Of a DNA stretch of 14,068 nt, positions 1 to 7,177 are shown one piece after another. This DNA comes from Desulfobacterales bacterium (GTDB lineage Bacteria; Desulfobacterota; Desulfobacteria; Desulfobacterales; JAUCGF01). Made by a program: the position numbers and the translations under genes. The stretch lies in contig JAOZRC010000064.1 of assembly GCA_029940345.1 (NCBI GenBank), forward strand, positions 1 to 14,068, read 5' to 3'. Position 1 is the first letter of the stretch; the number at the start of each line of letters is the position of its first letter. The notes beneath the pieces were generated by a model. The model saw nothing but the letters and a program-made list of their open reading frames with translations, was not told the origin of the DNA and searched no databases.

Positions 1-109
1 GAGGAATGAAGGATACCCAAATTTCAAACTGTTTTCCATTCAGCCACATTCCGCTTTTCCGTATCAAAATTAATCCTCATGATGCCAAAAACTGATGGAA
101 TACCTTCAA
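1..109. other. Window edge, no gene seen
   Basis: This is the stretch downstream of the minus-strand kinase gene. I see no convincing gene, terminator hairpin or repeat in it. The longest thing with a start codon is an 18-codon minus-strand reading frame without a convincing ribosome binding site, which I do not call. Confidence 0.4.
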
Positions 110-1249
110 TCAACATGCGTCAATCGGAAGTTTTACTATAATTGTCGTCCCTTTTCCGATCTGCGAAACGACCTTGATTTTGCCGCTGTAGGATGCAATC
201 ATTTCCTGGCATGAAGCCAGACCCAATCCGGTACCCGTTGGCCGATTATCATCAACAGTCAATGGCTTGGTTGTATAAAACGGATCGAAAATCATATCCA
301 TTTTGTCGGCGTCAATCCCGACGCCGGTGTCAGCGATCTTTATCTGGATCAGTTGGTCAGTCACACAACTCTGAATGGTTAAGACACCTTCATTTTGGTA
401 ATACATGGCATCCACGGCATTGTTGATCAAATTGCCAAAACTTTGGCTGAAATGAGCGTAAATACCTCGAAATAGCGGTAAAGGCCGCAATTCCATTTTG
501 GTGCGGATCTTATATTTGAAAAAATGGTTGGCCTTAAGCATTTCAACCAGATCTTGCAACACTTCATTAAGATCGATTTGAACCGGCACAAGTTCATTTT
601 CTCTTTTGCCGGTGTTGAGTATGGTGGCGATGATTCCCTGCATCCGGTCGCACGCCTTTCTCAGGTCTGTAATTCGGGAAATATCCGGATGCCTTATGGC
701 CAAAAGTTGGGAAATTGACATCATGATCTGAAGGGGATTGTTCAGATTGTGAACAATTCCGGCCGTCAGCCTTCCCACAGTAGCCATTTTTTCAGCATCT
801 AACAGTTGCTGAGTGCGTATCCGAACTTGTTCGTTCAGTTGGTTATTCAGATCCACAAGCTCATCTTCCACATTTTTTAACCGTGTAAAAACGTGTATTT
901 TGGCTAAAAGCTCATTTTCATCAAATGGCTTGCCGATGTAATCATCAACACCGGTTTCATACCCCCTGAGACGCTCTTTCAGCTTGGATTTGCTTGACAC
1001 CATAATAATCTTGACAGGGTCATTGGTGCGGTCCTCGCGTATTTTACGGCAGACTTCATAACCGCTCATCCCGGGCATAATGTTGTCCAGGAGAATTAAA
1101 TCCGGTTTGAAAATATTTAACCGTGCCAACGCGTGTTCACCACTGCCGACTGTATCCACTTCATAGTTTGCCTCTGTCAAAATATCTTTGAGGAAGGTTA
1201 GAATCGACGGGACGTCATCAACAACCATAATTTTATTTGGTAGAGTCAT
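110..1249 (-). CDS. Response regulator receiver / sensor histidine kinase
   Basis: This is a 379-residue soluble signalling protein with no membrane segment or signal peptide, so it acts in the cytoplasm. Domain order is receiver (about 6-122), a short coiled-coil linker (about 125-155), a HisKA-like dimerisation/phosphoacceptor helix (about 155-215) and a HATPase_c ATP-binding domain (about 265-377). The receiver has the acidic pair D11/D12, phospho-acceptor D55, S85/S86 and K107. The kinase part has H167 in HNLNNP, N-box N273/N277, G1 box DTGVGI (308-313) and G2 box GTGLGL (339-344). It probably receives a phosphate or a partner signal on the receiver and adjusts its own kinase activity; there is no DNA-binding output domain. 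The residue after the phospho-acceptor His is Asn rather than the usual Glu/Asp. The ATG has a weak GGTGA a few bases upstream. It lies downstream of hdrA on the same strand, but a 346-bp spacer suggests separate transcription. Confidence 0.9.
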   Translation of the reverse strand: MTLPNKIMVVDDVPSILTFLKDILTEANYEVDTVGSGEHALARLNIFKPDLILLDNIMPGMSGYEVCRKIREDRTNDPVKIIMVSSKSKLKERLRGYETGVDDYIGKPFDENELLAKIHVFTRLKNVEDELVDLNNQLNEQVRIRTQQLLDAEKMATVGRLTAGIVHNLNNPLQIMMSISQLLAIRHPDISRITDLRKACDRMQGIIATILNTGKRENELVPVQIDLNEVLQDLVEMLKANHFFKYKIRTKMELRPLPLFRGIYAHFSQSFGNLINNAVDAMYYQNEGVLTIQSCVTDQLIQIKIADTGVGIDADKMDMIFDPFYTTKPLTVDDNRPTGTGLGLASCQEMIASYSGKIKVVSQIGKGTTIIVKLPIDAC

Positions 1250-1319
1250 AAGGTCACCATATTAGCTATTACTTTTCCGTTTAGCACTTTTCATAAAAAC
1301 AATCATAATCACAAAACGA

Positions 1320-1401
1320 TTAGGGTTCATATTTAAGGCGCGTAATTGAGTGAATATTAGGAATATTCACTCAATTATGCAACGCGGAATATGGACCCAA
1401 A
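1320..1401. repeat. Long near-perfect hairpin (REP/MITE-like)
   Basis: The core is a perfect 16-bp inverted repeat (1343-1358 with 1362-1377, arm TAATTGAGTGAATATT) closed by a 3-base loop, AGG. Outside it, 1323-1333 (GGGTTCATATT) pairs with 1388-1398 (AATATGGACCC) with a single G-T wobble, and CGCG-containing segments lie between the two paired zones. Together they make one fold-back of about 80 bases. Neither side is followed by a T run, so it is not a simple intrinsic terminator. No clear target duplication was seen around it. Confidence 0.75.
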
Positions 1402-1427
1402 GACAAGCAATATCGTTCCATTTAATT

Positions 1428-1566
1428 TCTCGTCAGTCATAAGTTATTGTAACCTACTGAAATCATTGATAATAATAAAAATGCAACAAAATTTACAGTT
1501 CCTATGATTTCAGGTGCTTAACAAATTTCGGTACAAGAATTGCAAAAAACTTATGACTGTCGAGTT
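1428..1566. mobile_element. Fold-back MITE-like element, 8-bp flanking repeat
   Basis: The ends are 17-bp inverted repeats, CTCGTCAGTCATAAGTT at 1429-1445 and its complement at 1548-1564, matching at 16 of 17 positions. A second inverted pair sits inside it: CTGAAATCAT near 1457 and ATGATTTCAG near 1504, both extending imperfectly. The same 8 bases, ATTTAATT, flank the element at 1420-1427 and 1567-1574, as expected of a target-site duplication, although the AT-rich composition weakens this. It codes for nothing. It starts about 30 bp past the hdrA stop codon, so in the transcript it could also act as a 3'-end hairpin. Confidence 0.55.
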
Positions 1567-1595
1567 ATTTAATTCGAGTTCCTAACTACCGCAGA

Positions 1596-4500
1596 TTATG
1601 CAACCTTGCCAATCATGCCATTGATCTGGCTATCCCGAAAATGGGCTAATGACGCCGCGCCGGTGGGACAAGCGGCATTACAGGCGCCGCAGCCTGTGCA
1701 TACGGTTGCGGTTACTACTGCTGCCTGGCGTCCGTCTTCCGTTTCAGTCACTCTGATCGCCTCGAACAGACATGTTTTTTCGCATTCGCCACAGGCGCGG
1801 CAAAGCCGAGGATCGACCTGTGTGATCATCCCGTCGGCGGTCATTGTTTTTTTAGACAGTACGGCCAACGCCCTGGAAACCGCACCGCGCGCCTGAATAA
1901 TGGTTTCAGCAGCGAATTTGGGACCTTGTGCCAGACCGCAAAGAAAGATACCGGCGGTGGGTGAATCAAGCGGTCTGAGTTTGGGATGGACTTCCATAAA
2001 AAAGCCATCTTCATCTAACGGAAGGCGCATGGTTTCCGCCAGATATTCAGCGGTGTGGGCAGGTCGGATAGCCGCGCTTAACACCAAAAGGTCGGCTTTC
2101 AATTGAACCTGGCTTTGCAGTTGGTCATCAAATAGTTTGACAGTCAGCCGATTACGTTCTGAATCTATGTCTGAATCTGCCGAATCAGGTGTCACTTCCG
2201 GTTTTTGCTCCCTCTTGAAACGGAAAAAACGAATGCCCCGCTGACGTGCTTTCAAATAAACAGTTTCCCTGAAGCTGTGTGAACGAATATCCCGGTATAG
2301 CACCGAAACTTGCACATCCGGGTTCAACGCTTTTATTTCCAGGCTGTTTTTCAAGGCGGCGGTGCAGCACACCCGGCTGCAATAAAGGTTTTCCGCTTCA
2401 CGTGAACCGACGCATTGAATCATGACTACATGTTTTAGCCGGCGGGCGTCATCCGGTTGATGCATGAGCATGGATTCAAATGCTCTTTGTGTTATTACGC
2501 CGGGATGGCGTCCATAAAAATATTCTGTTGGCGTATATTCTTCTCCGCCAATGGCAATCAAGGTGACACCGTGTGCAATTGTCCGTGATTCTCCCCCAGT
2601 TTTAATCCGGGTTGTAAATTGGCCGCAGCTTCCCATAACCGAAACAATCTCAGTGTTTGTAAAAACTGTGATGAGGGGTTGATTGGAAACTTTCTGAATA
2701 AGTGTTTCAACATGATGCGCCGGGGAGGCGCCATCTTCGGTATAAAAAAGGGTGCGGGCATTGCCGCCTGGTTCCGATGTTCGTTCGATTAAAAATACCG
2801 GAAAGCCTTGCTCGGCTATGGCAGTTGCGGCGGTAAGACCGGCCAGTCCCCCTCCGATCACCAGCGCCTTTTGAACGGTTTCATAATCAGTTGCATACAG
2901 CGGTTCCAAAAGGCAGGCGCGGGCCACGGACATGGCCACCAGATTTTTAGCTTTATGAGTGGCTGATTCCGGATGATTCCGATGCACCCAGGCATCGTGC
3001 TCCCGAATATTGGCGAGTTCGAACAGATAGGGATTCAGCCCGGCCTGTCTGATTGTATCGCGAAACAGGGGCTCATGGGTGCGTGGTGTGCAAGATGCCA
3101 CCACCACGCGGTTAAGACGGTGTTTTTCAATGGCGTTCCTTATTTCCTGTTGTTGGTCAGAAGAACAGGCAAACATGCAATGCGTCGCGTATGCCACTCT
3201 ATGAAGAGTTGCGGCATAATCGGCGACCGCCTGAACATCCACGACGCCGGCAATATTAATGCCGCAATGACAGACAAATACGCCAATCCGAGGCGGTTGT
3301 CCGGCAACGTCACGTTCGGTCGGGATTGCCGGTGCAACCGTAAGAGAGCCTCGCACATCAGAAAGCAGTGCCATCGCCTGGGATGCCGCACTGCCAGCCT
3401 GTTGCACGGCATCGGGTATGTTTTTAGGTCCCTGCATTCCGCCGCAGGCAAATACGCCCGGTCGGGAAGTCACCACGGTATTTAACGAATCTGTTTCACA
3501 AAAACCATGCGGATTTAACTGAACGCCGATTCGTTCAGCCAGTTTCATAGCGGATGTATTGGGACTCAGGCCGATAGAAAGCACGACCAGATCAAAACAC
3601 GCTTCTTTCTGGCCATGCGTCAGGTCGGTATAGCTGATTTGCAGGGTGTCATCCTCCGGATTGGGAACCACCCGTGAAATCATCGAACGGATATAGCGCA
3701 CGCCATTCTCATGTTCGGACCGTTCATAAAAGCGATCAAACCCTTTGCCATGCGCCCGGAAATCAATATAAAAAATGGTTGTTTCAATATCGGGATCATG
3801 TTCCTTGGTGATCATCGCCTGTTTAGCCGCGTACATACAACACACGGAAGAACAATAGGCATGGCCGTTACGCAGGTCCCGGGAACCGACACATTGGATC
3901 CAGGCGATGCGACGAGGCGTACGGTCATCCGAGACTCTACGAATATGTCCCTGAAAAGGTCCCGAAGCGGAAAGGATGCGTTCGTATTCAAGGCTGGTGA
4001 TCACATCAGGCCATTGGCCGTAGCCATATTCACCTTTCAGACGGGCGTCAAAAGGCGTAAATCCGCCCGCCAAAATCACGGCTCCGGCTTCAATGTAAAC
4101 GGTTTCATCATCCTGATCGAAGGCAATCGCTTTATTCGGACATAGCTTTTCACATATCCGGCATTTGCCTTTGGTAAAAAAACGGCAATTATCTTTATCA
4201 ATTGTATAAGTGAGCGGTAATGCCTGCGGATAGGGAAGATAGATCGCTTTGCGCTGATTCAGGTCTGCATTGAACAAATCAGAAACTCGGACCGGACATT
4301 TGTCAGCACATAAACCGCAACTCACGCATTTTTCAGGGTCAACCGCCCGGGCTTTGCGTTTAAGCGTTAATCGGAAATGGCCGGGAGTTCCCTCCAAATT
4401 AAGAACATCCGTATAAGCTGATATTTCAATGTTCGCGTGATTATCCAGTTCGACCAGTTTCGGCCCCAGCATACAGGCCGAGCAATCATTGGTGGGAAAG

Positions 4501-4667
4501 GTCTTATCCAGTTGCGCCATAACGCCGCCGACCGCGGGTTTCTCTTCCACGAGATATACTTTATAACCGGCGTCGGCCATATCCAGAGCGGCCTGGATAC
4601 CGGCAATTCCGCCGCCGATGACAGTTATTGCGCCAATTTTGGAGGGGGATTCGATTATAGGATTCAT
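1596..4667 (-). CDS. hdrA: HdrA-like flavoprotein, tandem form
   Basis: HdrA subunits hold FAD and Fe-S clusters and distribute electrons in heterodisulfide-reductase-type complexes, often by flavin-based bifurcation. Methanogen HdrA is about 650 residues; this protein has 1023 and is built from two incomplete HdrA copies. Copy 1 (about 10-440) has an FAD site GGGIAG (18-23), NDCSAC with C62/C65, an inserted ferredoxin (C114/117/120/124 and C161/169/172/176) and IQCVGSR (257-263). Copy 2 has the HdrA N-terminal domain (CHCG 466-469, C497, C501, CTPR 526-529), a second FAD site GGGLAG (605-610), IQCVGSR (750-756) but no inserted ferredoxin. It ends in a two-cluster ferredoxin (C956/959/962/966; C990/993/996/1000). 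It is cytoplasmic and the third gene of the hdrCBA set. The start has no good ribosome binding site because the upstream spacer is repetitive. Confidence 0.93.
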   Translation of the reverse strand: MNPIIESPSKIGAITVIGGGIAGIQAALDMADAGYKVYLVEEKPAVGGVMAQLDKTFPTNDCSACMLGPKLVELDNHANIEISAYTDVLNLEGTPGHFRLTLKRKARAVDPEKCVSCGLCADKCPVRVSDLFNADLNQRKAIYLPYPQALPLTYTIDKDNCRFFTKGKCRICEKLCPNKAIAFDQDDETVYIEAGAVILAGGFTPFDARLKGEYGYGQWPDVITSLEYERILSASGPFQGHIRRVSDDRTPRRIAWIQCVGSRDLRNGHAYCSSVCCMYAAKQAMITKEHDPDIETTIFYIDFRAHGKGFDRFYERSEHENGVRYIRSMISRVVPNPEDDTLQISYTDLTHGQKEACFDLVVLSIGLSPNTSAMKLAERIGVQLNPHGFCETDSLNTVVTSRPGVFACGGMQGPKNIPDAVQQAGSAASQAMALLSDVRGSLTVAPAIPTERDVAGQPPRIGVFVCHCGINIAGVVDVQAVADYAATLHRVAYATHCMFACSSDQQQEIRNAIEKHRLNRVVVASCTPRTHEPLFRDTIRQAGLNPYLFELANIREHDAWVHRNHPESATHKAKNLVAMSVARACLLEPLYATDYETVQKALVIGGGLAGLTAATAIAEQGFPVFLIERTSEPGGNARTLFYTEDGASPAHHVETLIQKVSNQPLITVFTNTEIVSVMGSCGQFTTRIKTGGESRTIAHGVTLIAIGGEEYTPTEYFYGRHPGVITQRAFESMLMHQPDDARRLKHVVMIQCVGSREAENLYCSRVCCTAALKNSLEIKALNPDVQVSVLYRDIRSHSFRETVYLKARQRGIRFFRFKREQKPEVTPDSADSDIDSERNRLTVKLFDDQLQSQVQLKADLLVLSAAIRPAHTAEYLAETMRLPLDEDGFFMEVHPKLRPLDSPTAGIFLCGLAQGPKFAAETIIQARGAVSRALAVLSKKTMTADGMITQVDPRLCRACGECEKTCLFEAIRVTETEDGRQAAVVTATVCTGCGACNAACPTGAASLAHFRDSQINGMIGKVA

Positions 4668-4669
4668 TT

Positions 4670-4727
4670 TTTCAGGTGTCAGTGTTCAGGTTTCATTATT
4701 CAATGTTCGATGTTGGACGTTCAATTT
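4670..4727. repeat. Degenerate short-word repeat spacer
   Basis: The gap between hdrB and hdrA is made of recurring words on the + strand: TTCAGGTGTCAG, then TGTTCAGG, then ATTCAATGTTCGATGTTGGACGTTCAA-type units rich in TTCA/TTCGA (the last spans about 4699-4725). It reads as an intergenic simple-repeat filler, not a regulatory site, and it separates two genes that would otherwise be nearly contiguous. Confidence 0.55.
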
Positions 4728-4730
4728 TTT

Positions 4731-5600
4731 CTACAAACCCAGCTCACGCAAAAGCGTGAAAGGGTCTGCGATATGTCCGGAAAGCCATTTCTTGGCCTCG
4801 GGCACCCCCATTGCCAACCCGATCAGCTCGGTGAAATAGTAAATTGGCATATTGAAGTGTTTTCCCCAATCAGCGCTGATCTTTGCCTGATACATATCCA
4901 AATTGGCCTGGCACATCTGGCAAGAAACGACAATAGCCTGGGCACCAACCTGTTGTGCCATCGTAAAAAGCTTGCCGACCAACCGTGTGACAGTCTCCGG
5001 ACGGGAAAGCACCTGACTGGCTCCGCAACAATCGGTTTTGAAAGGCCAGGCAATGGCGGTTGCGCCGATATTGGCCATAATGCGATCTAAACTCATCGGA
5101 TTTTCATAGTCAGCAATCTCGGCAACTTCAGGCGGGCGGTTGGCCATGCAACCGTAATAACAGACTGTTTTGAAGTTTTTTAGCGGATGTTCGACATGTT
5201 TGGCAACACGCCTGAGCATATTGTCTTCGGCAAAAAAATTGGCTATCTCCCAGATTTGTGGTACGGAATCCGGCAAAGTGATGCGATAGTGTTCTTTCTG
5301 ATCACCTTCCAATGCCAACGCCGCTGTTTTGAGCCGGTTGAAGCATAAGGGGCATGGAACCAATAAATCAGCGTGCGGAAGACCGAACCGAACGGGCCGG
5401 GTCGCAAGATTCAAATTACGGCCAGCCAGTTCGATACTCGCGCGGTGATTAATACTGTGGGCCGAGGTGGCGCCGCAGCAGTTCCAATCAGGAATTTCAT
5501 CCAGTTGAATATTCAAGCGCGTGCAGATTCCCTGAATCGACATGGCATAGTCTTTGGCGGTTCCTTCAAGGGAACATCCCGGATAATAGGATACTTTCAT
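4731..5600 (-). CDS. hdrB: HdrB-like catalytic CCG-domain subunit
   Basis: HdrB binds two unusual Fe-S clusters through CCG motifs and is the site of disulfide (or analogous substrate) reduction in HdrABC complexes. The 289 residues match the usual length. Motif 1 is C9 (YYPGC), C41C42G and C83xxC86. Motif 2 is C147 or C151, C191C192G and C227xxC230. Both copies look complete, so both cubane sites could form. There is no membrane segment. The ATG overlaps the hdrC stop by 4 bp (ATGA), which implies translational coupling. The natural substrate is unknown: coenzyme M/B heterodisulfide is a methanogen compound, and bacterial homologues are thought to act on other thiols or to feed electrons to other partners. 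Confidence 0.93.
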   Translation of the reverse strand: MKVSYYPGCSLEGTAKDYAMSIQGICTRLNIQLDEIPDWNCCGATSAHSINHRASIELAGRNLNLATRPVRFGLPHADLLVPCPLCFNRLKTAALALEGDQKEHYRITLPDSVPQIWEIANFFAEDNMLRRVAKHVEHPLKNFKTVCYYGCMANRPPEVAEIADYENPMSLDRIMANIGATAIAWPFKTDCCGASQVLSRPETVTRLVGKLFTMAQQVGAQAIVVSCQMCQANLDMYQAKISADWGKHFNMPIYYFTELIGLAMGVPEAKKWLSGHIADPFTLLRELGL

Positions 5601-6187
5601 AATTTACTTTTCCCTGCAAAGGCATATGCGAGCATTTCGCGGATCTCTTCCTGTCCATCAATTTTAGAAGGCCTGAAAAGATATCTTCCTTTGGCGGCCA
5701 TTTTCAAGCCCAGTTTCAAATCATAACTGAGTTCTCCGTCATTCCATTTGCGCCGCAGTTCACCGCTTTCAAACATATAATTTCGAATAAAGCTCAACTC
5801 AAAGACACGCCCTCTTTTTCTGACATTTTCTAAAAAGGTTTCATGCAGCGTTCGTATCTGGGGTTGAGGACAGGGGATTCCCGCCTGAATTGCCATCTCT
5901 TTAAGCCCGTCCATCAGTTCCGCAATTTTAATTTTATTAGGACACCGTGTGGTGCAGGTTTCACAGGCGATGCAAATCCAAATCGAATTACAGCTTAGTA
6001 AGGTGTCGCGTTGGCCTAATAGCGCCATTCGTATAATTTGATCGGGCAAAAGGTCCATTGCGAAAGCGACGGGGCAGCCATTGGTGCATTTACGGCATTG
6101 GAAGCAGGCCTCTGCGCCGAAGGGCCCGTAGGATTCAATTTCCTGGATAAATTGATAATCCGGATATATTGTTGTTGTTTCCGGCAT
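5597..6187 (-). CDS. hdrC: HdrC-like iron-sulfur subunit
   Basis: HdrC is a small protein with two [4Fe-4S] clusters that wires HdrA to HdrB. With the ATG at 6187 it has 196 residues. It carries two classical motifs, CFQCRKCTNGCP and CIACETCTTRCP, at about residues 28-38 and 72-82. The C-terminal half is helical. I chose the ATG at 6187 because AAAGG stands about 8 bases before it. A GTG at 6244 would give 215 residues but lies inside the terminal repeat of the inserted 120-bp element, with GGGGA directly against it, so it is unlikely to be the ancestral start. HdrC is followed directly by hdrB. See the finding on a possible former fusion with the upstream gene. Confidence 0.9.
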   Translation of the reverse strand: MPETTTIYPDYQFIQEIESYGPFGAEACFQCRKCTNGCPVAFAMDLLPDQIIRMALLGQRDTLLSCNSIWICIACETCTTRCPNKIKIAELMDGLKEMAIQAGIPCPQPQIRTLHETFLENVRKRGRVFELSFIRNYMFESGELRRKWNDGELSYDLKLGLKMAAKGRYLFRPSKIDGQEEIREMLAYAFAGKSKL

Positions 6188-6224
6188 TGGAAATAACCTT
6201 TCAAGAGAATTTCTGTTCAAAGTG

Positions 6225-6232
6225 TTTTGACT
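6225..6232. repeat. Target-site duplication, left copy
   Basis: TTTTGACT directly abuts the left end of the 120-bp inverted-repeat element. An identical copy abuts its right end. Confidence 0.65.
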
Positions 6233-6352
6233 GTGATCGTTCACTCCCCTACGTATAAGCTAACGCGGGATAGCTTCCCGCGCTACACCCTCACGCACGG
6301 TTGTGATCATGTAGAGCAGAAAGCTGTTCCGCTTAGGGGAGTGAACGGTTAC
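6233..6352. mobile_element. 120-bp MITE-like element with 19-bp TIRs
   Basis: The left end GTGATCGTTCACTCCCCTA (6233-6251) and the right end (6334-6352), read on the other strand as GTAACCGTTCACTCCCCTA, match at 17 of 19 positions, including a perfect 14-bp core. The element is bounded on both sides by the 8-bp direct repeat TTTTGACT. Inside are more stems: CGCGGGA/TCCCGCG with a 5-base loop (6264-6282) and GAGCAG/CTGTTC with a 4-base loop (about 6313-6328). Folded, it would form a branched structure closed by the terminal stem. It is too short to encode a transposase, so it would have been moved in trans. It lies between the TM-protein gene and hdrC. Confidence 0.75.
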
Positions 6353-7110
6353 TTTTGACTTGAGTTCTTTTTGTTTAAACGGGCGTTTTTTCGCAAACGA
6401 TTCACGGTTTGATCTATATTAGATTCCAGCTCACGGTTTTTAACCATGAATCCATCCAGTTGACGGCGCATTAATCCGATTTTTTTTCTAAGGGCATTGA
6501 TGAGCCGGTCATCTGTCAAAGAAAGTTCCCAAATTTTCTGTTTTTGTACTTGGTCGGATATAAATTTTTTATTTGCAATCGAAAGATTGGAAATCGCCAG
6601 TGGAAAAACAAACTTTTCAGAACTAAATTTTAATAATTTTTTATCCGGCGAATCGATTTGAATGTTTTTACCCGATATTCGGAGCTTAAATTCTATCCCT
6701 TGATTCATCGCAACTTTAAACTTGATCACGTCGGACAAACTAAATGATTTTTGCTTATCATACGGCTCCGCTTCAAACATATTTCCTTTTGAATGGTGTG
6801 CGCGACTTTCCTGCCAACACGCTTTTAGCTCATATTCGCCAATGGGCAACAGGATTTTTACATTGCAAAGTAAATTGTTCTCCGGTGACCACAAAGGTAA
6901 AATCCAACTGCGCTTTCTAAGGCCATCAATAATTTCAAATATTCTTACAGCGATTATTCCTGTTTTACTTCGATCAATAAATGAGAGCTTTCCGCTGGCA
7001 TCCCGTTTACGGTTTATATATAAAGCGATGATAATTAAAATAACCAATGATAAAATCGTTGTTACAGTCAAATCCGTAGTTAGCAGAGTAAAAAATTCAT
7101 GCGCACCCAT
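6349..7110 (-). CDS. Unknown single-TM protein with C-terminal coiled coil
   Basis: I do not recognise the family. With the ATG at 7110 it has 253 residues. One hydrophobic segment near residues 13-31 (TVTTILSLVILIIIALYI) is followed by a basic stretch, which suggests an N-terminal membrane anchor with the rest in the cytoplasm. Next comes a soluble domain of alternating beta-like stretches (about 45-185), then a charged, heptad-like helical tail (about 195-250). I prefer the ATG at 7110 because GAGAGGAG lies about 12 bases upstream. An ATG at 7164 would add 18 residues but has no ribosome binding site. Base composition is AT-richer than in the hdr genes. It is the first minus-strand gene before hdrC, so it may belong to the same transcript. 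Its present stop codon comes from the inserted element. Confidence 0.7.
   Translation of the reverse strand: MGAHEFFTLLTTDLTVTTILSLVILIIIALYINRKRDASGKLSFIDRSKTGIIAVRIFEIIDGLRKRSWILPLWSPENNLLCNVKILLPIGEYELKACWQESRAHHSKGNMFEAEPYDKQKSFSLSDVIKFKVAMNQGIEFKLRISGKNIQIDSPDKKLLKFSSEKFVFPLAISNLSIANKKFISDQVQKQKIWELSLTDDRLINALRKKIGLMRRQLDGFMVKNRELESNIDQTVNRLRKNARLNKKNSSQK
6353..6360. repeat. Target-site duplication, right copy
   Basis: This second copy of TTTTGACT falls inside the last codons of the upstream minus-strand gene, whose stop codon (6349-6351) is supplied by the end of the inserted element. Confidence 0.65.
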
Positions 7111-7177
7111 TTTTATAAGACTCTCCTCTCTAAAAATTTTAAAAGTTTGAAACGATATAAGCATGTTCTGAAGGCAG

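Larger units (their letters stand above)
1250..1595. other. Intergenic spacer packed with hairpins
   Basis: This 346-bp spacer lies between the end of hdrA and the start of the kinase gene, both on the minus strand. It contains no gene. Most of it is taken up by two separate dyad-symmetric structures (1320-1401 and 1428-1566, listed separately). The remaining 70 bp before the kinase start is AT-rich and should hold the kinase promoter, but I could not pick out a convincing -35/-10 pair. Confidence 0.6.

Noticed and set aside
1323..1398. Reading the hairpin as the hdrA or kinase intrinsic terminator
   Set aside because: No T run follows the stem on either strand.
2973..3485. 170-codon + strand ORF opposite hdrA (also 4437-5090 and 3711-4145)
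   Set aside because: These are antisense shadows of strongly supported hdrA/hdrB coding sequence, with no family pattern.
6188..6244. GTG start of hdrC at 6244
   Set aside because: It lies in the terminal repeat of the inserted element and has no properly spaced ribosome binding site; the ATG at 6187 has AAAGG upstream.
6281..6345. Resemblance to the 3' end of a group II intron (CTCACGCACGGTT… and GGGGAGTG)
   Set aside because: The 5' half of domain V is absent and there is no reverse transcriptase. The inverted ends and 8-bp duplication explain the segment better as a MITE.
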